Assembly: GCA_951640195.1 (NCBI GenBank)
Contig: OX621174.1
Coordinates: 496,001 to 560,000 of the forward strand
Direction: 5' to 3'
Origin: Porpolomopsis calyptriformis
Lineage: Eukaryota > Basidiomycota > Agaricomycetes > Agaricales > Hygrophoraceae
Length of the DNA: 64,000 nucleotides
Shown: piece by piece, positions 41,841 to 52,516 of the stretch
Numbering within the stretch: position 1 is the first letter of the stretch
Layout: each line of letters starts with the position of its first letter
The notes under the pieces: model-generated
Seen by the model: the letters and a program-made list of their open reading frames with translations, nothing else
What the model was told of the DNA's origin: nothing
Database searches by the model: none
Translations under genes and position numbers: made by a program

Positions 41841-43626
41841 ATGAATATTTTCTTTCCAATCGATGTTAACCAAAAACCCGGTTTTTGTTTCGGTTGGATT
41901 CAACCCTTCGTTTCCATCGCCGGTATCATCCAAACCTCGCAACAATCCAATGCACAATCAATCCTCAATCTCGCTATTCATTCATCACATTTATCATCTC
42001 ATCCTATCCTTCTCGGTACTTGTTCATTCCACTCCGGTCACCCTCGTCTCCAATTCGACCATTACCATATCATTTATTACCATCGACATCCTTTCAATTC
42101 CATGCGTTTTTATTCCCTCGGCCAACCCGCCACTCTCATCGATCACTTCAACGAAGCCGGAATACTCCAACACTTCATCGACCATCCTTCCCAACCTCAT
42201 CCCTCCTCACACCTCTCTCACACCTCCCCTCTCGTCTTCTCTCTCCCTTTCAAGGATATATCCGCCACAGCACAACAGATCGACGTTCGCGCCGCCCACA
42301 TCCACTTTCTCATCAAACGCTATCATTCTCTACGATCATCTCACCTCCCCATCGCAGAATACTCTGCCAAATACGTATCGTCAGTCCATTCCATTCAGCC
42401 TTATCACCATCTAACGACCCTAGATTCTACAACACCCTCTGGCTCATCCTCAACGATCTCATCCTCGGCACCGCTTTCGGTAGTTTCCTCTGCGAAAATC
42501 ACCTAGTCTTGTCCGACCTCCTCCACTCCGCCGTTCAGGTCATTCCCTCTTCCCTTCGTTTTACCCCCTCTCATCCCTTCCCTTCAGACCGTCCTCATAG
42601 ACTGGATTCAGTTCGCCCTTCTCTGGTTGAACAATTGGCCGGCAGGACTCAAGCTCAACACAGAGCTCTCTCGCTTCTATTCTCACACTTTCATCTCTCT
42701 TCTCATCACCTGGGGCAGTACGTCCCTTCTCTCGTCTTCCCTTGCCCTCACCTCGTTTTATTTCCCAGGTCTCCTCCAAATCGCTGCGCCCTACCTCCCC
42801 TCCATCCTCTATCTGATCGGAATCATGAGTTCTTGCGGAATGACAGCCGCCCTCTCTCTCCTATCTGATTTCCTCGCCCTCCTCACCCTACACCTCTACC
42901 TCTGCTACCAAATCTCCAGGCTCGTCTATCACCAACAATTGAAGATGGCCAGATCCCTCTGGAATTTATTTCGCGGCAAGAGATACAACGTACTCAGGAA
43001 CAGGATCGACCCTTGGGATTATGACATGGATCAATTATTGTTCGGAACCATGTTATTCACCCTCTTGGCTTTCTTGTTTCCCACCGTCTTGGCCTATTAC
43101 TCCTTATTTGCCATCGTCAGTTCAATCTTTATCCTTCTCATAATCACCGATCGCCCCCAGCTGCGGTATTTCACTATTTTATTTCAGGCCGGTATCGAGA
43201 CCATGTTGGCTTTCATGAATCATTTTCCTCTATTTGCCTTGACTCTCAGAGTAAAAGATCCGTGGCGACTTCCCGGTAAGTCCCCCCACTCTCATATGAC
43301 CTTGCTCATCTTCATCCAGGTGGTATTTATTTTGTCACCTCCTTCCGTAACCATCGGCCTGTTCTTGTTATCAAGGTGGATATATAGTTAATTCCTTGTC
43401 CCCACCTGACCAAATCCCCAGAGCCAACCCGTCCCGCTCTCTTCCATATTTTCCCAATACAGTCCGTCCCTTCCACACCAGCCTTCCACACCTGTTGACT
43501 CTTTGTTCTACAGTCGCCCTGTGGTCCCACCTCTCCTCTCATTATAATCCTATCCGTCTCCTCCTTTGCGTGTTTTCAGGAGAGGCTCTCACCGCCATCC
43601 CCAAACACTCCATTCGGTTATCGTGA
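41841..43626 (+). CDS. GPI1: GPI1/PIG-Q, subunit of the GPI N-acetylglucosaminyltransferase, 499 aa
   Basis: Seven exons: 41,841-42,379, 42,424-42,538, 42,588-42,717, 42,769-43,275, 43,320-43,375, 43,422-43,461, 43,514-43,626; 1,500 nt in frame. Introns are 44, 49, 51, 44, 46, 52 nt. The third intron is a multiple of three and would add 17 residues if retained; splicing fits PIG-Q better. Signature segments are FYNTLWLILNDLILG, GMTAALSLLSDFLALLTLH, SLWNLFRGKRYNVLRNRID and DYDMDQLLFGTMLFTLL, with several membrane helices and the C-terminal ALWSHLSSHYNP. The protein acts in the ER membrane in the first step of GPI-anchor synthesis. Its stop is 5 bp from the stop of the convergent LKR/SDH gene. 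Confidence 0.92.
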
Positions 43627-43631
43627 ATGTT

Positions 43632-46600
43632 TCATCTTCCACTACTCAATCCCGACATCAACCTCCCTTCCATACCCCTTCCCCGTCTCACCGACTCTTT
43701 CATACCCAACCCCACCTCCTCAAGCCCGGCCAGTACGCTTTCATAAATACTTGCGTCCGTCGGTCCCACCACCCCTCTCACCCTCACCCCTCCGTCCAGC
43801 ACTCGCAGCGCTGAGAATGCTACAGGCAATCCCACACATCGAGACATTGCAGAACCACTTCGCGTTCCATAAGCAGACAGCGACGAAGTGTGGACTTCTT
43901 CCTCGCCCGAACTATCCGAACGAGCGACGATTTCATGGTGCAGGATCACCATATCACGTTCGTCCTCCTCATATCGTAGCTTGTGTGCGAGAAGGACAGA
44001 GAAATGGTCGATGGGCGCCGCTGGCTTTGCCGGTAAAGGTGGAAGCGACGACGAGAACAGCCAGTCTAGGGCTCGGAGATGCGGTGGTGGTATCAGCTCT
44101 CGTAGGGTATCTTCCTTCACACTTTGTTCACCAAGCCTGATCTCCAACGATGAATATGGTAACCGCTCCCACCGACTTAAATTCATAACCGGCGTCGTCT
44201 CGAGCAAACCGAGTGTCTTGAACGATTGCATCAAATCCGCAAATCCGGGATATCTATCAGCGTTCTTAAGTAACCGAACGAAAGTGTCTTCGGGTTTTGA
44301 CTTGCCTCAGAGTTCCACGCAACAGGGTTCGAAGGTCTTTCACGTCCCCGAGTTGATACGACTCGGCGTATGGCAGACTGTCCCGGTTCGCGATTCCTTC
44401 AAACATCAACTCGTTTGAGACCGGTACTTGAGGGAACGTGAACTTGAGAATATTTTCCCCCGATATACTCCAGTCCTAGTTTCAACCGTTGTCGATCGTT
44501 TCCTCGTGAAATTCTGGGGATACTTACCTCGCCGTCCAGTTTGAATTTGGCACCGTTCAGTGCCGCACCGAGCACACCTCGTGGACTCCAGCTGAACTTG
44601 TAGCCCAACGGAAGATCGGCGCACTCGGGCGAAGGAAGTCCTCCACAAAACGAGGTGAACGAGACGATCCGCTTCTTCTTCGCCCGGAGCTTGGAGATGA
44701 GATCGATGGCAGAGCAGTGATCGATCCCGGGATCGAGGCCAATTTCATTCAGGAGAAGTACATCAGCCGAGACCGCTCTAGAGAGAATATGCGCGAGTTG
44801 TAGAAAGAAAAACAAATTTGAGCCGCTTACTTCTGATGCAACGCTTTCATGGCTGGCGAAATGTACGATGCCGTTACAAGATGCTTGTGATATTTAATGC
44901 ATAATTCAGCCACAGAAGGGTGAAATGGAACGGGTAATAAGCTACATGAACATATAGTTAAATGTCCTGCACCGAATCCTCATCTCAAAGTTATTCACCT
45001 TATGACTATATCCGATTGCTCCACAAGACGCCCTACTTTCCCCCGATCACTCATTTCAACCAGAACGGACTTTGAGTTCTTGTGGTGGCCCGTCAGGCAG
45101 TCGGCTTCAGGTAGGTTATTGCTCGCTGCAATGCCTGGTTACTACCGAACTGGACAGGTAGAGTTGTGAAACACGAACCGACAAGAAGTTCTACGTCTGA
45201 CCGCTTCGCAATCTCATCCACCGCTGGTCCAACCACCATTCCGCTGCCAAGCATCAGAACCTTCTTCTTTGGCTTTGAGACTGCCCCGTTGGCCTTTGCC
45301 GTTGGTATACGCTCCGTTCTTACCCCCACAGATTCCTGATCTACGCACTCTCTCCATGCTTGCACGGGTCCTTCCAACCAACGGTGTTTTCCCACAAGTT
45401 CGCCCCCTTTGGCGACGGTAGCCCTGTCTAACGCTTGCTTATTCTCGCTCTTCACGTTTTCTCCTCTGTACTCGCGGATGAGAGTCTTGACATACGGGAG
45501 AAGTACCTCCGAGAAGTGTTGCGATGCTTCCAGAGGTATTGAAGCTGGGAGGATGTCAACAGCCATCACTTGAATGGAAGGAAGGTATGCAGGGAACCCT
45601 GTTGGTCGGGTCTTATAGAATGGCGAGGATAGCGTGGAAGTGCGTGTTAAGAACTCAAGGCCGCCCTATAATGATATTGCTGGAGTCATGGGCAGCAAGC
45701 TATCGGCCAATACACATACCTCAACATCACAGCTGATGTCGCCAATATTTGTGAACCGGGCTTTGCCAAACGATTGGGCGAGCACTAAAGCTACCGCAAG
45801 CTGTTCGTTGGACACCAAGCGAGGGAAAGAAGGCGACCATCCCGCGCCATTGACAAAGAGTGTCAGATATGGAGCGATCTAATGGCCAGGTCAAATGAGT
45901 TGATGCGACGGGGTGGAATATCACGGCAAAATGATTGCCCTACACGGACCATTGTGTGAAATTCAGATCGGTATGATGAGGGAGATGCATAGTAATCAGC
46001 ACGATCGTATGGTTTGCCATCACTCTTCTTCAGATAATGTTGGGGCAGCGCATGTGCTAAGTAAATCTGCAGAGAGATCAGGAGGGGAACCCAGGATAGC
46101 CTGAACGGTTGTCACCTTGTGAAGACTGGTATCTTGCGGAAGATAAGTCACACGATTAATTAACGTGATGCCAGAAACGTACTGGGATCGGAGACCAATG
46201 TCGGCAGATCCTCTATATTTACATTCTCAATTGGAAGTTCTTTTAAAATCGAGAGAACTCCTTGTGCCACACTTCCCGTCCTGCGGATCAAGACGATGAT
46301 GACGGGGCTTGGAACGTCAAGTAGCCTAAACTTACCCAGTCAGGCCAAGAACGAATGGGCCAAGGCTCTCTGGTGTACCCTCACACGCTACACGAGTGCC
46401 AATCTGTCTAAGACTTTCACGCAGAGCAGTTAAGGAGGGAAGAGTATGTGGACGAGGTGTATACTGCAAGTTTGGAGTTAGGGTTTGTGTGAACTACGAG
46501 GAAGGATCACTTGCAAGGAATGGAGATGCAACACCAATCTCTAGGTGAGAATGTGCCATAGCAGAGAACGATTCTAACGCGCCCGCAACTGTTTAACCAT

Positions 46601-47372
46601 TCGCGTCACTCACGCTTGAATGACGCTATATGTAACAACGTACCTCCGGCGAACCACCCAAAACCAACCGTTCGTTTGCCTTCCAGGTTTGTCAACATCT
46701 CATAATCAACGAGCCGCGACAATGGTTCATCGTCGTAAGAGTTTAAACGGAGGAACCGGGAGAGAAGGGACATATTGTATGGCTGGCCTTTAGTAGTGTG
46801 CGAGAACATGAGGTTGGTTCGTGCGACGCGTGAAAGTAAACCAGGGGACGGAAGAGGAGATACAATAAGTTCAGACAGAGGCACTTCTTTGATTCCAAGG
46901 ATAATGTGGGCTGGGAGAAGGTTTTCGCGAACCTGAGCGCCAGCCTAGCATAGCAAGACGTTAGAAATTCGACAAGACAACGGCAAAAATCCAATAAGAG
47001 AGCCAGAATTGACCCCTGAGACGAATGAAGGGCACTTGAAAGGAGGATGAGATCTCTGAGCAGAACCAGCGCCTCGAGAAAATCGAATGCAGCTCATGAG
47101 GGATACCCGATGAGAAGAAATAAGGGAAACACCTTGATAAACTCCGTTACGGGAAAAACCCTCCTCCCGCAATCCTGGACCAAGACGTTCACATTATCCT
47201 TATGTACCAGTTCATGAACAGCGTCGGGGGTTAGAGGACATCTTCGCTCCCAAATTCTTGAAGGGTCCTCACGACGCAAGCCTATTGTCAACCGAGGCAC
47301 GGCGGTCGCAACACACCTCCTGGATGTAGAGTTGATGACACGGGGAAATCGCGAACGCTGTAAAGTGGGCAT
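43632..47372 (-). CDS. Bifunctional lysine-ketoglutarate reductase / saccharopine dehydrogenase (AASS type), 966 aa
   Basis: Fourteen exons sum to 2,901 nt in frame: 47,372-47,133; 46,944-46,644; 46,588-46,515; 46,463-46,336; 46,280-46,183; 46,132-46,116 (17 nt); 46,066-45,950; 45,878-45,720; 45,665-45,179; 45,125-44,999; 44,941-44,831; 44,777-44,528; 44,475-44,306; 44,253-43,632. The introns after exons 3 and 13 have GC donors (GCAAGT). The N-terminus (MPTLQRSRFPRVINSTSRRC) is basic, Ser-rich and without acids, like a mitochondrial presequence. The LKR half has IGLRREDPSRIWERRCPLTP, FSHTTKGQPYNM, GFGWFAGVAG and LTGTGSVAQG. The SDH half has VLMLGSGMVVGP, SDIVISLLPVPFHP, LNEIGLDPGIDH and YKFSWSPRGVLG. 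In animals and plants this fusion degrades lysine; fungi usually have separate Lys1 and Lys9. Confidence 0.92.
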
Positions 47373-47604
47373 CTTGAGGAAATAAACTTGGCGTTACGAC
47401 GAGCTTATATATATACACGGAGGAGGATAAGATCCGAGCCGCGCGAGACGGTGTACTGTATGCCGTACGCTGTATCGAAAATTGCTAGACATGGCTATTG
47501 TATACAGCATTAGGAGTTTAGGGAGTGTCAGATTCGAATGAATCAATGAGTTCCTGCATCGAGTGACTTTCCCCTGTGCTGGGCAGGACGTTGACCACGT
47601 GACA

Positions 47605-50600
47605 TCATATATTATCATCTGGCCCGTCCTCGATCATCTTGGCATAATTCTCATAAGTTGCGAATGTTGGCAACGACTTCACCCTTTTGCTCCTCATCCC
47701 CTTCGTTTCCTCAACTGCTTTGCGCTTCCGCCTCTCGCCTTTGGTTGTGGGGACTGTAGCCCACCCTCCATTTTCTTGGTCTTCATCGCTATCGTCACCT
47801 TCAAACTCGATGAGACTGCCCCCGTTCGCCAAGACAAGATCTTGGTCATCAGTGCCCTCCATAGACATGTCATCCTCATCTTCCTCGTCCTCATCCTCCG
47901 AATATGAGATGACCTCTTCTTCCAAGTCCGATTGGAAATTATCGCTCTCGCTCAAGAGTTCTTCATCTCCTACAGCTGCAGGCATACTCGCTTTCATTGC
48001 CTAACGAGGTGAGAAATCAGCATAGACCCATTTATCAGACATGCATACCACCTTCCAAATCTTCGCCTCATTATCACTGTCAAGGCCCTCTTCGTCTTCT
48101 TCGCTGTCATTTTTGGCGGTTCCTCCATGCCGATCCTTCCTCCTCTTTTCTACTTTTGCCGACCTGGCTTTCTCTTTTTCCCTCTTCCTTGAAAAGAACT
48201 TATGGAAGAAGAGCTGGAAAATCAAACAGAACGGTTTTCTCTTCAATTCTGTGACACGATGAAATATCATAACAAACCAGGTCGACTGGAACGTCCCCAG
48301 TTTTCGTTTTCAAGAATTCTTCTTCATTAACCGCCGTTTCCGAGACGCCGAACACCCCTTTCACCAATTTCACTCCCGTTCGATCCGCCCTACTCGCGGC
48401 GGGTTGCATTGCACTTCCGCCCTTGCCACTTCCACTTGGCTTCACCTTTTTGGGATTCTTGTAGACGAACCTATCAAGGAAGTGCGACAATGTGTTGAGT
48501 GAGAGATCCGCTTTAGTTGTGAGAGGTTGACCGGAGAGCAGCTGACGGGCATGGAGTGAGATTGCTGGATGGTAATGGTGCAGGAGTGGGGTCTGAGTCA
48601 TGTATCATTAAACGAGAGGCAAAGGCATAGAAGGAAGCAACACACTAGCTCCCACATGGGCGAAGATGACGCGTGAGCGTATTGTGGGTCTCGTTTATGG
48701 GGATCGTACTTCCCGCCTTTCTCGTCTATATCCGTTACTTTCCCGGGAAAATTATTAGTGTTTAGCATCGTTCTCAACCCAGGCGTTGTAGCGAATAGCT
48801 ACAGAAGATGGAAGTCAGGTCAGATTCACATTCGACCATGAAAATCGTCGACAGACCTCCCCTAGCACGAATAGCCCACCAGCAACGAATTCTGCGCTAC
48901 CACTACCACCACTCACGAGAACCTGCACGAACCGTCGCACAAGCGCTTTGATTCGTTCCCCGTTTCTATCCGGATCTGCCTTGATTGACTTGAACAGCAG
49001 ATTGAGGTACATTGCTTGTTTAGCAGATGTTGCAAGCCGGACGTCATCTAGGGATGTGTATAGGGTGCGGTAGTACCTGTCTATTACCGATTTGGAGGCT
49101 GGAGAAGACGACGAAGACAATGAAACGGATATTTGTTGGAGAAGGACGAGCGCTTGGAGGGAGATATTGAATGTGGATGTGTGCGTGATGAAAAACAGTG
49201 TGTCGATATGTTTGTTTAGGCTAATGTGACTGTGGTCAGTGTCACGGATGAGAAAGGTTGGGCGTGAGTTCTAACCGGGCGTCGCCAGAATCCAGCTTCG
49301 CAAAAGGTAGTGCGCGGTTCACACCAGTTAAAATAGCAGAAATGAGCTTCGAGTCCGCGTCCTCAATCTCCAGAAATCCAGCCGCGCCTTTTACCTCCTT
49401 CGTTTTCGCTCTGGCCTTTTTCTTGCTACGGTCCTTCACTCGCCCCTTTCGATCCTTTTTCGGCTCCTTGCGTTCTTCCTTAATAGTTTCGGCTCCAGCA
49501 TCGTTAATTTCGTTCCCCTCCCCAAGTAACTCTCTAAACATCTCAAAGTAGACATGGATAAGCTGTGCCGCGACGTCTCGATCCGCCGGTGTCAGAAGAA
49601 TTTGATTTAAGGTGATTATGGAGTAATATCGAGCGTGCGTGTTCCCTCTAGTATTCTTCGCTTCTTGTGAGTCCACTTTTCTTTCCATTTTACGGTTTTT
49701 GTCCAAGAATTGGATAGATTTTGGCGTGCTTGAAGACAATTTCATTGAAAGCGATGGTGGCCGGAGGACGAGCGCCACGATTTCACGGACAACAACCGTT
49801 TTCATGGCGGGGTGGGTCTGAAGAAGTTGTAGTAGGTAATAGGACGCGCGAGAACACAGCGATTTTTCGGTATCGCCCTGCCGCGTGCAGGTTGAAGTGA
49901 GGGTCTCGAAAGATTGTTCAGGTACTTACCAACTTGTTGACCAGAAGCCGGAGAAGATTTTGTTCCTGCTCAGGTTTGTCCCGGAGAAGGGTGAATATGA
50001 GAGTGAGAGCTTGGGTGCGGACATAGGAAAGTGGATCGAGGGAAAGCGTCTAGAATAAGATCTTCTTAGTCAAATATTGTCACGCGGTCCACGATTTTGT
50101 CTTTGTAATTACCTCGAGGATCTGAAGGATAGAGAAGAAGTATTTCTTTAGCCAGTCCTCGAAGTACCACACAAGAAAGTGCTGATCTGTCACCGAAGGG
50201 TGACACAAGGGTTGGTCACTAAAGGATCTGAACCGAACTGGTCAGCAGACAGCGACCGATGCGGGTTGTGAACTTACTTGAGTTTCCTCGGGGGTGCTCC
50301 TCCTCCTACCCACCAGTCCACCACGCAGCGCAGCGCCTTCAAGCTCTCTTCTCTTCCACCCTTCCCTTTCCCCCTTTCTGCCATTCCTTTTAAAATTTCG
50401 AGGGCCTTGGTATTGTGCACAGGGCTGCTCTGCACCAACAATGTTAGGGCACTCAGACGATCAGGGAGTGTACCAGACTGCAAAATTCGGTGCAGGAAGG
50501 AGGCCTCGGAGGAATCGAAGGCACGGGTTTCGGATATATACAGGAGGGAAGCATGAGATGTGAAAGAGGCGAGCTTGGCCGGGGTTAAAGGTGAAGTTGG

Positions 50601-50663
50601 TTGGTGAGGACCGAGGTATGGTATTGATGTGTACCATCGACGAGTAGATTCGTCGTGGTGCAT
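47605..50663 (-). CDS. MAK21: Noc1/Mak21 (CEBPZ) ribosome-biogenesis factor, apparently lacking its N-terminus (870 aa model)
   Basis: Nine exons: 50,663-50,278, 50,227-50,113, 50,049-49,930, 49,877-49,276, 49,220-48,857, 48,798-48,646, 48,592-48,278, 48,213-48,052, 48,000-47,605; 2,613 nt in frame. Characteristic segments: DRLSALTLLVQSSPVHNTKALEIL, FFSIL near the HEAT-like repeats, KGGKYDPHKRDPQYAHA, LLHHYHPAISLHARQLL (Noc/CBF domain), Lys-rich and acidic tail, and the conserved end LPTFATYENYAKMIED. Noc1 acts with Noc2 in early 60S subunit assembly in the nucleolus and is essential in yeast. In known homologues about 200-300 residues precede ALTLLVQ; here only about 75 do. Upstream the frame meets TGA and then an inverted-repeat element, so the 5' end is probably lost or displaced, unless the real first exons lie further right. 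CAG at the edge could be a splice acceptor. Confidence 0.88.
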
Positions 50664-50704
50664 AATCACTGCGTTTCAGAGGCGGGTAGAAACTCTGCGT
50701 GAAG

Positions 50705-51422
50705 GCATTATTGTACTTTGCACGTGACTTGACGCTGATGTAATTTGCATTCATATTGGTGTATAGAACAAAACAGCTCTAGCTCACCCAATTCTTCATG
50801 GATTGACATGAAAATTGAGATCTGAGGTCTCACCGCCATTACCTATGTGCAAATGCTATCTATTGGTGCCACTTTAACCAATTAAAATATGAGGTTTTAG
50901 GCTGTTTTAGGAGTAAAATAGCTATAATGCTTGCAATAATAGGAAAATTGGAGTTGTAATAATGTAGACACCTGCATATATAGATTTACCAGGTGCTCAA
51001 ATATTTTCAGAATTTTTGGAAGGATTTTGGAGTTGTGGTAGCCATTATATTGAATATTTAACTGTATATCTTTATTAGTATAATGGCTACCACAACTCCA
51101 AAATCCTTCCAAAAATTCTGAAAATATTTGAGCACCTGGTGAATCTATATATACAGGTGTCTACATTATTACAACTCCAATTTTCCTATTATTGCAAGCA
51201 TTATAGCTATTGTACTCCTAAAACAGCCTAAAACCTCATATTTTAATTGGTTAAAGTGGCACCAATAGATAGCATTTGCACATAGGTAATGGCGGTGAGA
51301 CCTCAGATCTCAATTTTCATGTCAATCCATGAAGAATTGGGTGAGCTAGAGCTGTTTTGTTCTATATACCAATATGAATGCAAATTACATCAGCGTCAAG
51401 TCACGTGCAAAGTACAATAATG
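50705..51422. repeat. Near-perfect palindrome: 345-bp inverted arms with 29-bp loop
   Basis: Arms 50,705-51,049 and 51,079-51,422 are reverse complements with only a few mismatches by eye. The loop is 51,050-51,078. Outside the arms, 50,667-50,689 and 51,757-51,779 form another matching pair (GCGTTTCAGAGGCGGGTAG and its complement with one CpG change), separated from the right arm by a 330-bp insertion. The outer pair touches the first exon of the Noc1 model. Confidence 0.9.
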
Positions 51423-51756
51423 TGAAGTGACGATATAACCATTACACTATTAGTGCACAATTTGTTATGTCCTATTTAGGATATATAGAGTTACAGGTGA
51501 GATGCGTAAAAAAAATTGCAAAATCAAGTCAATAGCTGATTGCTTTACATCCCACTACATAGTGTATAATCATGTGTGTTTATTGTAACAATAAATGGTG
51601 TGGTTTAATCCTAGTCTACCTGTAGTTAAATGGAATTGGATCAGCTATTTACTTGGCTCAACTAGCCTGGGTCTCTTTCATCTGACTACCGGAGTCTACC
51701 ACTGGTTACCTGAGTTGAGCTTATGCCACATTGAGTCAACCAAGTTGAATGGTGTT
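51423..51756. mobile_element. About 330-bp insertion in the right arm of the palindrome
   Basis: Present between the inner and outer right arm but absent from the left arm. It starts TGAAGTGACGA and ends TTGTCACT, which gives short inverted ends (AGTGAC/GTCACT). On the minus strand it has TAGTGTAATGGTTATA, like a tRNA A box. No ORF. It could be a SINE or small DNA element; the class is uncertain. Confidence 0.5.
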
Positions 51757-52198
51757 GTCACTACCCGCCTCTGAAACACAGTGAATCTGGCTCAACGGCC
51801 AGCTCTCAATTTCAGTCAGAGAATAAATTGGAGTCGACTTAGTTGTGGGAATATGAGGGGCCCCATCAGACACTGCGCAGAGATGCCAGATTACAGAAGT
51901 GGGTTATTTGTTGAGAATATGTAAATAATTGTGGGGATATGATGGAAAAATGGGGGGATTATGGGTTTTTCATGTTCTTTATAGAATGATCAAGTTTTAG
52001 CAAGATTACGCACATATTCCAGTAATCTTACATAATCAGTACCACTTGTCGCAATAGGACATTTTATGAAAAAAAAATGAAATTCGCCCAATTATATTTA
52101 TATTTGAATATAATTAGTAGCTATCACAGACATGTGGTGTGTATATAGTCTAGAAGCAGTTTTCCTTTTTTTCACATTGTGCTTAAATTTACTTTTAT

Positions 52199-52262
52199 CC
52201 TCATTCGAACTCACAACTTCTCAGGCTTAACTTAGTTTCACAATATAACCATTGAACTATTC
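52199..52262 (-). ncRNA. tRNA-like sequence (decayed tRNA or SINE head)
   Basis: On the minus strand TAGTTCAATGGTTATA fits a Pol III A box, and 35-40 nt further GTGAGTTCGAATGAGG resembles a B box (GGTTCGANTCC). A clean cloverleaf is not apparent, so a functional tRNA is unlikely. It lies inside the foldback element. Confidence 0.4.
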
Positions 52263-52345
52263 ATGCTCATTATATTAGCCCAAATGTGCCCATTTGGGGC
52301 TTGTCATATTTCAAGTGAAACACTGGTCAGGTAGGGAATGTGTTT

Positions 52346-52400
52346 GGAATATGACCAGAATATGACTGGAATATAACCGGAATATAACTGGAATATATAG
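52346..52400 (+). repeat. 11-bp tandem repeat, five units
   Basis: Five units of about GGAATATAACT with small changes (GGAATATGACC, GGAATATAACC and others). Confidence 0.8.
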
Positions 52401-52516
52401 ATTCCAACAAGAACATGAAAAATCCATAATCTTGCCATTTTTTCATTATATTCTCACAATTATTTACATATTCTCAACAAATAATCCACTTCCGTAATCT
52501 GGCGTCTCCATGCAGT

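Larger units (their letters stand above)
51873..52516. mobile_element. MITE-like foldback element with about 105-bp diverged terminal inverted repeats
   Basis: 51,873-51,982 and 52,412-52,516 are inverted copies: both contain GTAAATAATTGTG, TTATTTGTTGAGAATATG and TTTTTCATGTT in mirror order, and the ends are CACTGC and GCAGTG. No transposase is encoded, so it is non-autonomous. A clear target duplication is not visible. Confidence 0.7.

Noticed and set aside
41885..42868. A 327-codon plus-strand frame overlapping GPI1 exons.
   Set aside because: Wrong phase for most of GPI1. Only the part after the first intron agrees with the gene, and the spliced GPI1 model accounts for it.
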